This document shows positions 46,429 to 57,587 of a stretch of DNA of 64,000 nucleotides, one piece after another (position 1 is the stretch's first letter; each line of letters begins with the position of its first letter). The notes beneath the pieces are model-generated. The model was not told the origin of the DNA and searched no databases. It saw only the letters and a list, made by a program, of their open reading frames with translations. The stretch is from contig JAGFNK010000020.1 of the NCBI GenBank assembly GCA_025769875.1, forward strand, positions 215,714 to 279,713, read 5' to 3'. This DNA is from Russula earlei (Eukaryota; Basidiomycota; Agaricomycetes; Russulales; Russulaceae). The position numbers and the translations under genes are program-made.

Positions 46429-47721
46429 ATGTATGTCACAAGTGCCCTCAAGAATCAAATTCGACAAATCATCCCCCCTCTCAACGGGAAACTACACAAA
46501 GGCCAATCAGGCATGTTCCCCATCCATTTCTCTCTCACCCATCCCTCTCACTCCACACAGGCCGTGTCGGAGTTCTCGGAGGCGCACTCGAGTACGTTCT
46601 CCCATCCGACAGCTCCCGTCCCTATTCTGACGGACTGCAGCTACACGGGGGCACCATTCTTTGCCGCCATATCCGCTCAACGAGTTGTACGTGTCCACAG
46701 CTGGATCGGCCTCGATTGCTATCACGCATTGAGCTGTGCGGTCAGGGTGTGGATATTTCCCATATCATCTGCTCCCCAGCTGCCGCGACTCCGATCAAAT
46801 CTTACTCCCCGGATCTCATCGTCCACCCAATACTCCGTGAAGAGACGTATGTCCATCCTCGTGAAGGGTTTCTACCCCTCATATCTCACTCACGGACGCA
46901 AATGCAGGCCCCCAAAGTCGTTGCGCGCATGAGCTCGACTCTTTACTCTCTCGCTTACATGTCCTCGTCATCGGACCGGGGCTAGGTCGCGAGGAACACA
47001 TGCAGACTTTCGCGCGTCTTGCTCTCGAGATCGCCAAGGAACAAGGCATGTTCCTCGTCCTCGACGCCGATGGCCTTTATATGGCTGGGCGACAGTTGGA
47101 TCTCATCAGAGGATACAGACGCGCCGTGCTCACGCCCAACGTCGTGGAGTTCAAAAGGCTAAGCGAGCAAGTCGTATGCGCGGGCCTCATGCCTCCGAAT
47201 TCGAACGGGGTCGGCTGATTTCGATTCGTCAGGGCATCGACCCCAAAACCCCCCCGGGGGAGCGTGCGTCGGCAGTGTCAAAGGCCCTGGGCGGGGTGAC
47301 CATCCTTCAGAAGGGTGAGCTGGACATCATCGCCACGAACACGGAAGGGGAAGGGTCCCGCGAGGCCCACGAGGCCTCAAAGATCTCGCCGGGCGAGGGC
47401 GAGCAAAATGAAGTCATTGTCGTGCAGACGCCGGGTGGGTTGAAGCGCTGTGGTGGACAGGGCGACATTCTCAGCGGGAGCGTCGGCGCCTTCCTGGCCT
47501 GGGCCAAGTGCTATGAGAATGGCGCCTTCGGTGATAACACGATACCGGTGTCGCGCATGCCGATCTTGGCAGCGGTCGGCGGGAGCATGGTCACCCGGAG
47601 GACGTCGCGACGGGCGTTTGATAAGGAGGCACGGGCCGTTGTGACGCAAGACATGTTGAAGGAGATAGGTGGCGCTTTCACAGATGTATTCCCATACGCA
47701 TTGAGGCTGAACTCACTGTAG
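46429..47721 (+). CDS. NAXD: ATP-dependent NAD(P)HX dehydratase (CARKD/NAXD)
   Basis: Six exons: 46429-46510, 46561-46591, 46641-46686, 46746-46846, 46908-47173 and 47233-47721; about 337 aa. It repairs hydrated NADH/NADPH using ATP (ADP in bacteria). YjeF C-terminal-domain motifs are present: [75 protein letters not shown], and the catalytic-region [19 protein letters not shown]. Intron 1 must use a GC donor (AG|GCATGT at 46511) to form Ser-Gly-Arg-Val-Gly. One surplus base lies near 46909-46925 (a C5 run at its start). The start is only 92 bp after the carrier stop codon in the same direction. Confidence 0.88.
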
Positions 47722-47877
47722 ACGAACTATAAGGTATAGTCAGTACTTAGTAGAATCACTGGCAATAGTAACTGGTAGGGGCGATGACGCCAACTGTCAC
47801 GTGTAACGCGGGTGGATATAAATCTGATCAGTAGAGCTCGATCCTTCGAAACAACTCTCTCGACTCGATAATCAGTC

Positions 47878-49841
47878 ATGTCAGCTAAGGAGGTCCCCAC
47901 CAAGCCATTCGATGGTCAGAAACCGGGAACGTCTGGCCTGCGAAAGAGGTAACCTATCATCTCTGCAAAATCATTGATCATTCACATAGTTGATGTCCAG
48001 GGTCAAGGTCTTCCAGCAAGAAGTGCGCAAACCACCCTGCACGTCTTTTGGACTCGTCCTAATCTCCCCGTTATAGCACTACACCGAGAACTTTGTTCAA
48101 TCAATTTTTGATGCCATCCCACTCTCGGGCTCCACTTTGGTTGTCGGCGGCGATGGACGCTATTATTCGCCTGAAGTTATCCAAATAATCCTCAAGATCG
48201 CATCCGCAAACGGCGTATCCAGGCTCATCGTCGGGAAGGACGGAATTCTGTCCACCCCTGCCGCATCGAACATCATTCGCAAATACAAAGCAAATGGTGG
48301 TATCCTTCTCACCGCCTCTCATAACCCGGGTGGGCCCAACGCGGATTTTGGCATCAAGTACAATGTGGACAATGGCGGCCCTGCTCCAGAGAACATCACA
48401 GAAAAGATATTCACAAAGACCAAGACGATCTCATCGTACAAGGTCTTAGAAGCACCTGCAGTGGACCTTTCCAAGCTTGGCGACACGACTTACGGCCCTC
48501 TGAAGGTCTCGATCATCGACTCCGTCAAGGATTACCTGGAATTGCTTCAGACGATCTTTGACTTTGATCTCATCCAGTCATTCCTTACATCTCGCAAGGC
48601 GGACTTCAAGGTGCTGTTCGACGGTCTGCATGGTGTCACGGGTCCCTATGCCAAAGCGATCCTTCTCGACACTCTCGGCCTTCCAGAGTCTTCCGTCCAA
48701 AATTGTGAACCCTCTCCTGACTTTGGCGGAGGACACCCTGATCCCAATCTTACATACGCCCGCAGCCTCGTCGAAGCTGTCGAGAGGGACGGAATCCTAT
48801 TTGGCGCTGCGAGCGACGGGGACGGGGACCGGAATATGATCTATGGTGCTGGTGCATTTGTGACGCCTTCTGATTCTGTCGCAATCATCGCAGATTGGGC
48901 GGAGGTCATTCCCTACTTTAAAAAGGGAGGAGTCAAGGGCTTCGCCCGTAGTATGCCCACCAGTGCCGCTATCGATCTCGTCGCAAAGGCCAAGGGACTA
49001 GAGTATTTCGAGGTACCCACCGGTACGATGGGCTGATCTTCCCTATATCGAGCTGAGAGGGGCGTTCCAGGCTGGAAGTTTTTCGGCAATCTGATGGACG
49101 CCTGGTCGCCTATCTATCTGCGGAGAAGAATCATTCGGTACTGGCTCTGATCACATCCGCGAGAAGGACGGCCTTTGGGCGGTCGTTGGTGCGTTTCCCA
49201 TCTTCTGTGTTCGTCCTTCGACCAACTCACCTCTCCTACGAATAGCATGGCTCAACATTATTGCTGCGGCCAACAACCAAGATGAATCTGGAAAGTTATG
49301 GGGCATTCGCGAAATTCTCAACAGGCACTACGCGAAGTACGGCCGCTCGTTCTTTTCCCGATACGATTACGAGGAAGTATCATCTGAGGGAGCGCAGAAG
49401 CTTGTTGACCACCTCAATGGACTCATCAAGTCTTCGTCATTCTCTGGAAAGTTGTATACGTCCTCGGCTACCGGCACATCCTTCACAGTTGCAAGGGCTT
49501 ACAACTTCGACTACACGGATCCGATCGACAAAAGCGTTAGCAAGAACCAGGGTCAGGTCGTGACTTTCTCCGATGGTAGCCGTGTTGTATGGCGTCTCAG
49601 CGGGACGGGAAGTCAAGGCGCGACGGTGCGCGTGTACGTAGAACGCTATGTTGCACCGGAAGCTGGCGAGAAGGAGCTTGACCGGGACACGGGTGAGGGC
49701 TTGCAAGCGCTCATCGATGTCGCGCTGGACATTAGCAACTTGAAACAATTCCTCGGTCGCGATCAACCGACCGTCATCACTGTGAGCATCATTCTCTCTT
49801 CTCGCATGTGACATGAGTTGAGGCGATTGTGGCAATAGTGA
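47878..49841 (+). CDS. PGM2: Phosphoglucomutase
   Basis: Exons: 47878-47948, 48001-48022 (22 nt), 48077-49022, 49071-49188, 49246-49781 and a final exon beginning 49839; 564 aa, normal for the family. The enzyme interconverts glucose-1-phosphate and glucose-6-phosphate. Motifs are intact: KPGTSGLRKRVKVF at the N-terminus, active-site phosphoserine loop LLTASHNPGG, metal loop DGDGDRN, sugar loop CGEESFGTGSDH and the phosphate-binding RLSGTGSQGA. One extra base sits in CC 49101-49102, between NLMDA and GRLSICG. Oddly, splicing of 49782-49838 places the TGA alone as the last coding triplet, reproducing the usual VIT C-terminus; without splicing the protein gains ten residues. Confidence 0.93.
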
Positions 49842-50079
49842 TCGGACGCGCTAGAAAGAGACGGGGCCACAGAAAAATGATACGCATTCAGGCAGAACAG
49901 GGGAGGATGATGGCTGTGCAAAGTAAATGTTCCCGACTCGGACTGTAGCTATGGAAAGGAAATGAGTGATGCACTCTCGCAGTACAGTTCGTGGTTCCTT
50001 GTCGAGTCACCTTGCTCTGTTTTGACTCGGGGTGGCACGCCCCCATCTGGCCACACGATTTGTGTCTGCATCTGTGCGA

Positions 50080-50250
50080 ATGCAAGCCGCTGTCACTGCA
50101 CCAGGGCTCGGGCTCGTACCGTCGACTGTTGGCGGTCGTGATGTATGGAATATGGAAGAACCAATCAGAAAAGCACTGGGAGCAGGCGTGACTGTCTTTG
50201 GATCATTTGTACTCTACACGTATCAATCAAACGCCAAATCTCCCGACTGA
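50080..50250 (+). CDS. Possible small single-helix membrane protein (56 aa)
   Basis: A short frame whose C-terminal half (EPIRKALGAGVTVFGSFVLY) looks like a basic residue followed by one hydrophobic helix, as in small mitochondrial or ER proteins. An internal ATG at 50152 would give 32 aa. No homologue is recalled; support is only the amphipathic pattern. Confidence 0.2.
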   Translation: MQAAVTAPGLGLVPSTVGGRDVWNMEEPIRKALGAGVTVFGSFVLYTYQSNAKSPD

Positions 50251-51563
50251 AAAAGAGCCTGCCATAGAGGCTTCGATGATCACCACCAGTATTTGATCCT
50301 GGAATTTGATACGCACTTGCATGTTGGTCATTTCAAGGACCCGCCGGGCCCTTCCTACTTGAAGCGCTACATTTTACCCGCTGCATTTTCAGCACCTCAC
50401 CTACCACGAAATGACCGAATTCCAGTTCCTTCTTCCCATTCATGTCTAAACTCGCCATGCTTCTCCCTTCCCCAGTCTCGGGTTAGACGGATGATGATGA
50501 TTTCGTTCGTTTGCAATCGACCTTTGGAATGGAGTCTACATCGCCGTTTGATGGTCGAATCATGCCCGCGGTTGATCCGACTGCGCTCCCAGAAAGAGAT
50601 GCCTGTGGTCTTGACGAACGTATTCGAGTGAGGAGATATGGAGTGATTTTTACGCATGGACGGTCGTCGCAGTTGAAATTTGATAGAGGACAAATCAAAT
50701 ATGATGATGATCCCGTCATACGGACAGTGCCAGCTTATTAATTTGTAGTCCCGCCCGCAATAATAGTCAACCCCGGCTAGGTCACAACAAGCAGTAGTTC
50801 GTAGCTGGAACCACCTCCGTTCCCGTTCTTCGCTGCTATACATGCACGAGTACTCCGAGTTGATCATCTCTATGTGCACTCAGGCTACTTTTGTTGTCCT
50901 TGTAGACTTGGTGGAACCACGTGGGGGACATCTGGAGCGGTGGCTCCACTGAAACGTGGTTTGGGGAAATGTAGGATGGAGGACCTTAGTGGGGCGAAAG
51001 CCCAAGCGGATTGATCATCCCATTGTGCGATGATGATGATCAAAACTTTCCATTAAGAATACAGTATCAACGTCATACATACACCCAGCAGATTCCCTCT
51101 TCAATCGGTGCTTACTAGTACCCCAACTCAGTTCAGCCGAGATCATTTCCTCGGAATGCTAAAACTTGGATTCCCTTTTCGTAGATCGCACGGTCGTACA
51201 CTTTGTTGCTGATAGCTGGAACCAAGAGGATCAAATCTAATCACGCCAAGACGATGCCAGTGTCACATCACAAGGGCAGTTGCCGCGGGCAAAACTGATA
51301 TATGGACTGGCCGGTCCGCTGATCCGTCTCACAACCAAGCAAACTTGAACCACTCACGACTGGCGTCAGCGAAGCTCGAGATGCTACACCACCGTAGATC
51401 TGTTATCATAAACGCTTCACTTTGATTTCCGGCGCTGAGGCGCGATCTGGTGCATTGATGACGGGGAAATGCGGAGACTCTTTGGTCCGTGTTCGTCTCA
51501 CTCTCGTTGCGTCAACAGGTCAACCCCTCCGCGTTCCTCGTGGTTCAAGTTCATGGCTCACCA

Positions 51564-51573
51564 GCAGATAAAA
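51564..51573 (+). promoter_or_regulatory. TATA-like box of the GH16 gene
   Basis: AGCAGATAAAAGG-type element about 150 bp before the start codon. Confidence 0.35.
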
Positions 51574-51723
51574 GGAACGAGACTGTTTCGTGTGATCCCC
51601 ACGTCACTTGGCTAAGTGCCTGCTCTCCTTGACGAATACTCCCCTGCCTCCATCCTCCCTCTCTTTTGGGGCGTGAAATATCTACGCGGCCCCAACGCCC
51701 GAAACAGCGCGCAGCCTGCCGCA

Positions 51724-52990
51724 ATGATGCTCTCCCTTCCTTTTGCGGTTCTCTTTTCTCTTGTGCCTCTGGCTATTGCCTCCCACCATGATGAAAACCT
51801 TCGTCGATCCAGGCACCATCATACGCGTCAAGTCGAAGTCAATGATAGTGCAATAATCGATGGTGCAGTAAACAGGAAGTCCTACCGGCTCTTAGATCAT
51901 TACACTGCCGACGACTTCATGAATGAGGGGTGGGTTTCCATCGCTCGCCCGCAAGCTCCCTCTCTCATCTACGTGTCATATTTGCCAGTCTTTGGAGATA
52001 CCATGTCGGGAAGGACCCTAATGGTGGCATAGTCAATTTTGTGTCGCACTGGCACTGCTGCCAGTAAAGGGCTCGCCTACGTGGCGAACGGCACCGCCGT
52101 TCTGCAAGTTGACCACAAGACCTGATCTGTCGCTTCACCATCCGCGAAACTCGTACGCCTTTCCCTTGGAATTTGCAGTGCATCCTCCGCGATTGAGGCT
52201 CCTGACTTTCTAGAGTCCGTATATCCTCCACGAAGAGCTATAATGGCGGTCTCTTCATCGCTGACTTTGCCGCCATGCCTTACGGATGCGCCGTTTGGCC
52301 GGCGTATTGGACTCTTGGCCCCAACTGGCCGAATGGCGGGGAGTTGGACATTGTCGAGGGGATAAACAACCAGGCCACGTCCGTTATTTGACCGCATTTT
52401 TTCCCTGTCATGCGGCGATTCTGACGTTGCAGGGTTCAGTAAACCAAGTCACTTTACACACGGCGGGGAACTGTCTCGCTCAACCGAGTAGCAGTTTTTC
52501 GGGCAATCTGTTCAACCCACACTGCCAAAGCTCGCCCTCCTCAGATGCGGGCTGTTCTTGGTCCGATCCCTCAACCAGCTCTTTTGGCTCCGGCTTCAAT
52601 GGGGCTGGCGGTGGCGTTTTTGCCCATCTGGTGGATAGCTCAGGCATCAGAGTTTGGCACTTTGATCGCTCTTCGGTCCCCGACGACATCGACTCCGGAA
52701 ACCCTAACCCGTCGTCCTGGCCTCGTCCCGTTGCTTTCTTATCGTCTAAAAATTGCAACATCGGTAAAGAGTTCCACTCTCAAACCCTCGTTATCGACAC
52801 CGTGCTCTGCGGTGGTTGGACCGACTCCGGCTATGGGTCTTCCGGTTGCCCAGGAACGTGCGCTGAATTTGTGACCAAGGGATCCAACTTTAACAGTGCG
52901 TTCATTCTCTTGCCCATCACGTCCGCACTGTATTGAATGATAAACTCAGATGCCCGATGGATCATCAACTACATTTCGGTTTACAGATGA
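51724..52990 (+). CDS. Secreted GH16 endo-beta-1,3(4)-glucanase
   Basis: Five exons: 51724-51929, 51989-52152, 52214-52382, 52433-52895 and 52950-52990; about 346 aa. A signal peptide is evident (MMLSLPFAVLFSLVPLAIAS), followed by a His/Arg-rich propeptide-like stretch. Catalytic GH16 motif GGELDIVEG holds the nucleophile and acid/base glutamates with the intervening aspartate; PYGCAVWPAYWTLGPNWP is the typical fungal laminarinase stretch just before it. Cysteines (NCLAQP, HCQSS, GCSW, CNIGKEF, CGGW, GCPGTC) suggest disulfides in an extracellular enzyme. Two surplus bases are inferred, at GG 52051-52052 and CC 52121-52122. The short last exon gives ARWIINYISVYR. Likely acts on beta-1,3/1,6-glucan of fungal walls. 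Confidence 0.87.
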
Positions 52991-54319
52991 GGCCGACACG
53001 CTTCTCCTTTTCCGGATACACCAAACGACCGTCCAGTTGCTTATACTTATAGATCTATTTATTTATCTGGCGGAGTCATTTTACGTCACCTGGGAGCTCT
53101 CATACTGTCATGTCACGAGAGATAACGCCAAATCAGAGATGGTCTGTGAATCGACGGACACTGAGTATGATTATTTATGTTGTAAAGTGGTTTTGCGCTT
53201 TCACGCGATGCATCTACTGTGATTCCCTGTCCCTCGATTCCCTTTCATGCTTTGTCTTCTTGTACTCCTTTTATTTGTTAACCCCTGTGCACATGGTGAC
53301 ACTTACCCTCAGTAATGCCGATGCTTCAGTCCATTGACATTGGAGAGGCACAGCTCCTTTTGGGCTTTCTTGATGCCGTACTATGAGTGGCTGTTTCTGG
53401 CCAAGTCTTCTGATTGGGTGTGATGACAGCCTTTTCAAGTAAGACTTGTGACCCCTGACCCTGAGTTTATGTGAATGCTGAGGTCCAGTGAAGACTGGTG
53501 CTGAGCCAATTGATTCCAAGTTCATCTGACAAAATTTGTCTGGCCCCAGAGTGCCCAGGCCACCTCAACCCTTGTCAGAAAATTGCCACTTTTCAGATGA
53601 AATCTGAGTTCCTCTGTGTGGAATCTGAATGGTTATTAACCCAGAATCAGTTTCCTTTTGAGTTCTGCCATACTGTAGACATTCAACAGCTTCTGTTTTT
53701 GGTCGACACGTAACAGGCATGTCATTCTACTGGTTACCTCCACATTTATTTTATATGCAAGTTTTCATCAGAGCATTCATATTTCATCTTTCCTCATATA
53801 AACAATTACAACTGATAATTCAAAGCACCTAACACATTGCTTGAGGGTGGGGCTGCATTGGAATATTTAACTTTTATTGTCTGCTAAGTTGACTATAAGT
53901 GAACTTGACTTAACCGTTCCTGCCTCCGGCTGCCTGTAATGTTATTACGCGGATGTGACTCATAACAAGGCGGCGTTAGTCATACACCCCTCCAGTACGC
54001 CCCAGCAGTATACAGTGCTACAAGTAAAGAACCTGGGGACACGGCCGAATAGTCCGACGAGCTCCACACAGAGCAATACGGTAAACGCGAATGTCGCTTA
54101 GGCCGCCCGCCTGGATGGCTTTGTGGAATCAGGCTTCGAGCCGAAAAGGCTTTGAACCGAAAAGGCCGATATGTTGTACCTGGCCGTATTCCACCTGGCC
54201 GTACTGTATCCTGCTTCGGCCAGGGCGTACCCGTCGGGGTATCGGGGCATTGTCAATGTCTAGCGAAACTGATAAATGTACACCTGCCATTGTTGTCCCC
54301 CCTCCGAAAGTTCCAAGTT
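52991..54319. other. AT-rich intergenic region
   Basis: About 1.3 kb. From roughly 53.2 kb composition becomes AT-richer than the gene block. No recognisable protein or element ends. Small direct repeats lie near the MFS start: GCCGAAAAGGC at about 54141-54170 and CCTGGCCGTA at 54179-54205. Confidence 0.4.
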
Positions 54320-56070
54320 ATGTCTACGATGGCCCGTGATGACGTCCTTCCCTCTGATGAAGAGACTCCTCTCCTTTCTCCGGAATTGGTCCCGAGGAAA
54401 CAGCCCACACCCGTACCGTGGGCTCAAATCTGGATTTTGCTTGTTCTCCAGCTTGTGGAACCCCTCACATCCCAGGTTATATACCCTTTCACGCCAGAGG
54501 CATGTCATTTCCTGCATGCCCCATTCATTCCTTCTCACGCGCGCCCTGGACAGTTCGTTCGTAATGTCGGGATAACTCATGGTGACGAAACTCGTGTTGG
54601 ATATTATGTTGGCATGATGGTGTGTCCTTGAGTCAATCTGTCTGCCTACCCTCACATGACATGTCTTAGCAATCTATATTTTTTGCTACCCAAGCTCTTA
54701 CCGTGTTGCACTGGAGTAGGCTCTCCGATGTCGTCGGCCGAAAACCAATCATCCTCACGGGCGTGTTCGGCCTATCACTGTCGATGTACTCCTTCGGACT
54801 CTCAACTACCTATTGGGGCGCAACAATAAGGCAAGTGCGGACGGCCTGATGTTATTCATCAATCGCTCTGACAGCATTCCCAGCCGAAGTCTCAATGGGG
54901 CCCTTAACGGCAACATTGGCATCATCAAGAGCATCGTCGCCGAGATCACCGACCCCACGAACCTTCCACAGGTCTTTGCGTTTATGCCAGTTGCATGGTC
55001 CACCGGAGGGGCGCTAGGGTAGGTGAGACACCGATTTGATGGGTCAGCGATGCCGACCACAGCTTTCAGTACCACGATTGGCGGATCGCTTTCACGTCCA
55101 GCGGAGAGCTTTCCGGACATCTTCGGAAATTCTGAGTTCCTGAAGAAATACCCTTACTTCCTTCCTTGCGCAGTTACCGCGAGCTTTTCGGCGTTGACGT
55201 GGATGATAACGTTTGTATTTTTACAGGAGGTAGGTGTGGAACCAATCGATGTTTTGACTAGCACCCACCGTTTACACTTTAGACTGTTCCTTCGCCTCAA
55301 AGTCTTCGCACTCTTTTGACGGGGAATGCTCAATCTTCATCCTTCCTTGGTTCTTCTGAAACAGATGACGCTGAAAAGCCATATCCGCTGAGCCAGTTGA
55401 TGACACGACGGGTGCTCCTGTCTGTGCTTAATTATGCGACGCTTTCGCTAGTCGACATTAGCTTTCGCGCGATTCAGCCTTTGTTCTTTAGTACACCCAT
55501 TCACATTGGAGGCCTCGGACTCGACCCACCCTCTATAGGCAAGATCCTTGCGTTCTCTGCCATACTCAATGGAGTATTTCAGGTTACTTGCTTCGCGCGT
55601 GCCCACGCCTTGTGGGGTACAAAGAGGCTTTTTGTCGGTGGACTGTGTTGTGCAATTCCCATGTTTGCGCTCTTTCCCGTGATGAACGCCCTCACGCGCG
55701 TGTACGGTGTTGGCCTGGTCGTTTATTCTGCTGCGGCTCTTCAGGCCGTGTGGTCCCTTGGTCTGGCCTCGTGCTACGGTATGTCATGGTCATTACTAGC
55801 AAATATCCTTGAGCTGATCTCTGTCTCTCAGGCTGCGTCTTCATCTCCATCTCTGCTGCATCTCCCAACCGTGCGTCTCTAGGTGCGACAAATGGGATTG
55901 CTCAGCTGCTTGTCTCTATCACGCGCGCAATTGGCCCGGCAGCTGCCACGTCCCTCTTCTCCTTATCCTTGGCAGAGGGATATGTTAGTGGTGGAATGGT
56001 GTATCTCGTACTCCTGGGAGTATCGCTGGCCACCATCGTCTTTGGAACTACACTTCCTATGTCACCATAG
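54320..56070 (+). CDS. Major facilitator superfamily transporter
   Basis: Seven exons: 54320-54499, 54554-54619, 54670-54830, 54884-55018, 55070-55229, 55283-55778 and 55832-56070; 478 aa. MFS hallmarks: IWILLVLQLVEPLTSQVIYP (TM1), GYYVGMMQSIFFATQALTVL, the loop 2-3 motif WSRLSDVVGRKPIILTG (G-x-x-x-D/R-x-G-R-R/K variant), LNGALNGNIGIIKSIVAEI and a long central loop followed by the C-terminal six helices. The sequence resembles the fungal family of zinc-induced-facilitator-like/YCR023C transporters; substrate unknown. Two introns (54500-54553, 54831-54883) use GC donors (AG|GCATGT, AG|GCAAGT); the second is required to make ISRSLNGAL. The first is 54 nt and open, so its retention would insert 18 in-frame residues. 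Confidence 0.9.
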
Positions 56071-57342
56071 GGAGACTTTAGATTGCCTTGTCATAAAGAC
56101 AAGGGGAGGGGGGTCAACTTTGAGACGCACAAGAGAGTAGAGGGAGGGGAAGGCAATTGAGAGAGACAGAAAAGAGCACAGTGAGGGGGGAAGAGATGGA
56201 AATGGGTCCTCATGCATAGAGGAGGCTCAACTTGCCCTCCTAAAGAGGGAAGAAACTTATTAATAGAAAGCTTGATATAGGGCCTAGGATTGGATTCATA
56301 GATAGCATGACATTAATCCACTAACCCTGCACTTTTCTAGTACTTACAGCTAAACCCAACTAATGTAGGTTGCAGGAGCAGTTGCTGAAGGTGAGGATGA
56401 TGTGCTGGATTTGAAAAAAAGATGAACCAGATAAGAGTGAGACATGTCAAAAGAACACACCACAGGGGAACCAAGATCTGGACCTGGAGACAGGAACATA
56501 ATTCTAGGGTTTACCATAATTAAGTCACACTCAAGTACTTGGGATTTCTAGGGAAGTCTTTAACCTCCACAGTCTTGAAGGAGTATGGAGGAAATGGTGG
56601 TACAGCTGCAGTTGCAATGGAGTGTTACTGAGTGGTTTGGGGTCTGGAAGATGCCAGACTCCTGAACTAGGACTGCATTGTTTGCATCATGCATGCATCA
56701 GATCTTGATAGTTTATGTTCCTTGATATTGCATTTGTGATGTGTTGATTGCATCTGTCTGAAGATGTATTGAAGAAGCAATAAATCACATTGCTTCTGTT
56801 CCAGATGTTCCTGTACTGCTATGTATGTCATTTCCTGATTAGGAAAGTACTTATGACACTGAGATTGCTACTATGGAAGCACTTAATGCTTCCAGCACCA
56901 AGATCATTTACAGCAGAAGCAACTATTGCTTCTATGAGCCATCCTTGCTACTATAACACCAACCAGTACTTACAGTAGTGAGAACCTTATCTCTGAGGGC
57001 CATATAAAGCCCCCAGTTTGTAGCAGTTGAGCCTTCAGCTCAACTTAGTTTGCCAATACCAAACAGTTGACTCCTACCCTGTCTGCAGAGCCCCTCTCAT
57101 CTTGTTGACATACTCTAGAAGGACATAACACTCCTTCCCCTCCATGAGTATTGCTTGCTTGACTCAAGCATATCTGCATTGGTAGGACACATTCATAGAC
57201 ATGACCATTGATCTTATTTAAGGCACTTTGGAGCCTTAACATGTAGTATGTCAAAAAACTGGGAAGTCCATTATAATTGATTGGTTATAAAATTGAATTA
57301 TATAGTATTGTTATTATTTCAGACACCTGTCCATTTAGTTTA
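56071..57342. other. AT-rich, probably degenerate repeat DNA
   Basis: No coding feature. A CCATATAAAGCC box (57000-57011) followed by pyrimidine-rich leader-like sequence resembles a decayed LTR or promoter, but boundaries could not be set. Confidence 0.35.
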
Positions 57343-57344
57343 TA

Positions 57345-57561
57345 CAGTGACCCAAAAAACCTGTTCAAATGTTTTGTACATTTTCATTGTATTAACCATA
57401 TCTAGAGAACCACTGCAGCTGATAACATGTTAGTGGGCTTGTTTTAAAGCTCTACATCATAGCTTTGTAATGAAATACTATATATACTATGAACATAATT
57501 ATGTAAGAAGATATAAGGTATTTCTTCCAGTGTATCCATTTGAACAGTTTTTTTGCCTTGG
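57345..57561 (+). repeat. Left TIR of the Tc1/mariner element
   Basis: About 217 bp, matched in inverted orientation at 58792-59006. The outer end (AAAAAACCTGTTCAAATG) is itself repeated in inverted form at its inner end (CATTTGAACAGTTTTTTT), so each arm is flanked by its own short inverted repeat. Confidence 0.8.
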
Positions 57562-57587
57562 TATCTAAATAGGGTATATGCCAAAAA

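Larger units (their letters stand above)
49842..51723. other. Intergenic region, PGM / GH16
   Basis: About 1.9 kb. No recognised gene. A possible small frame at 50080-50250 is listed separately. The remaining ORFs (for example minus 50397-50879) are unrecognised and not supported by splice logic. Confidence 0.4.
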
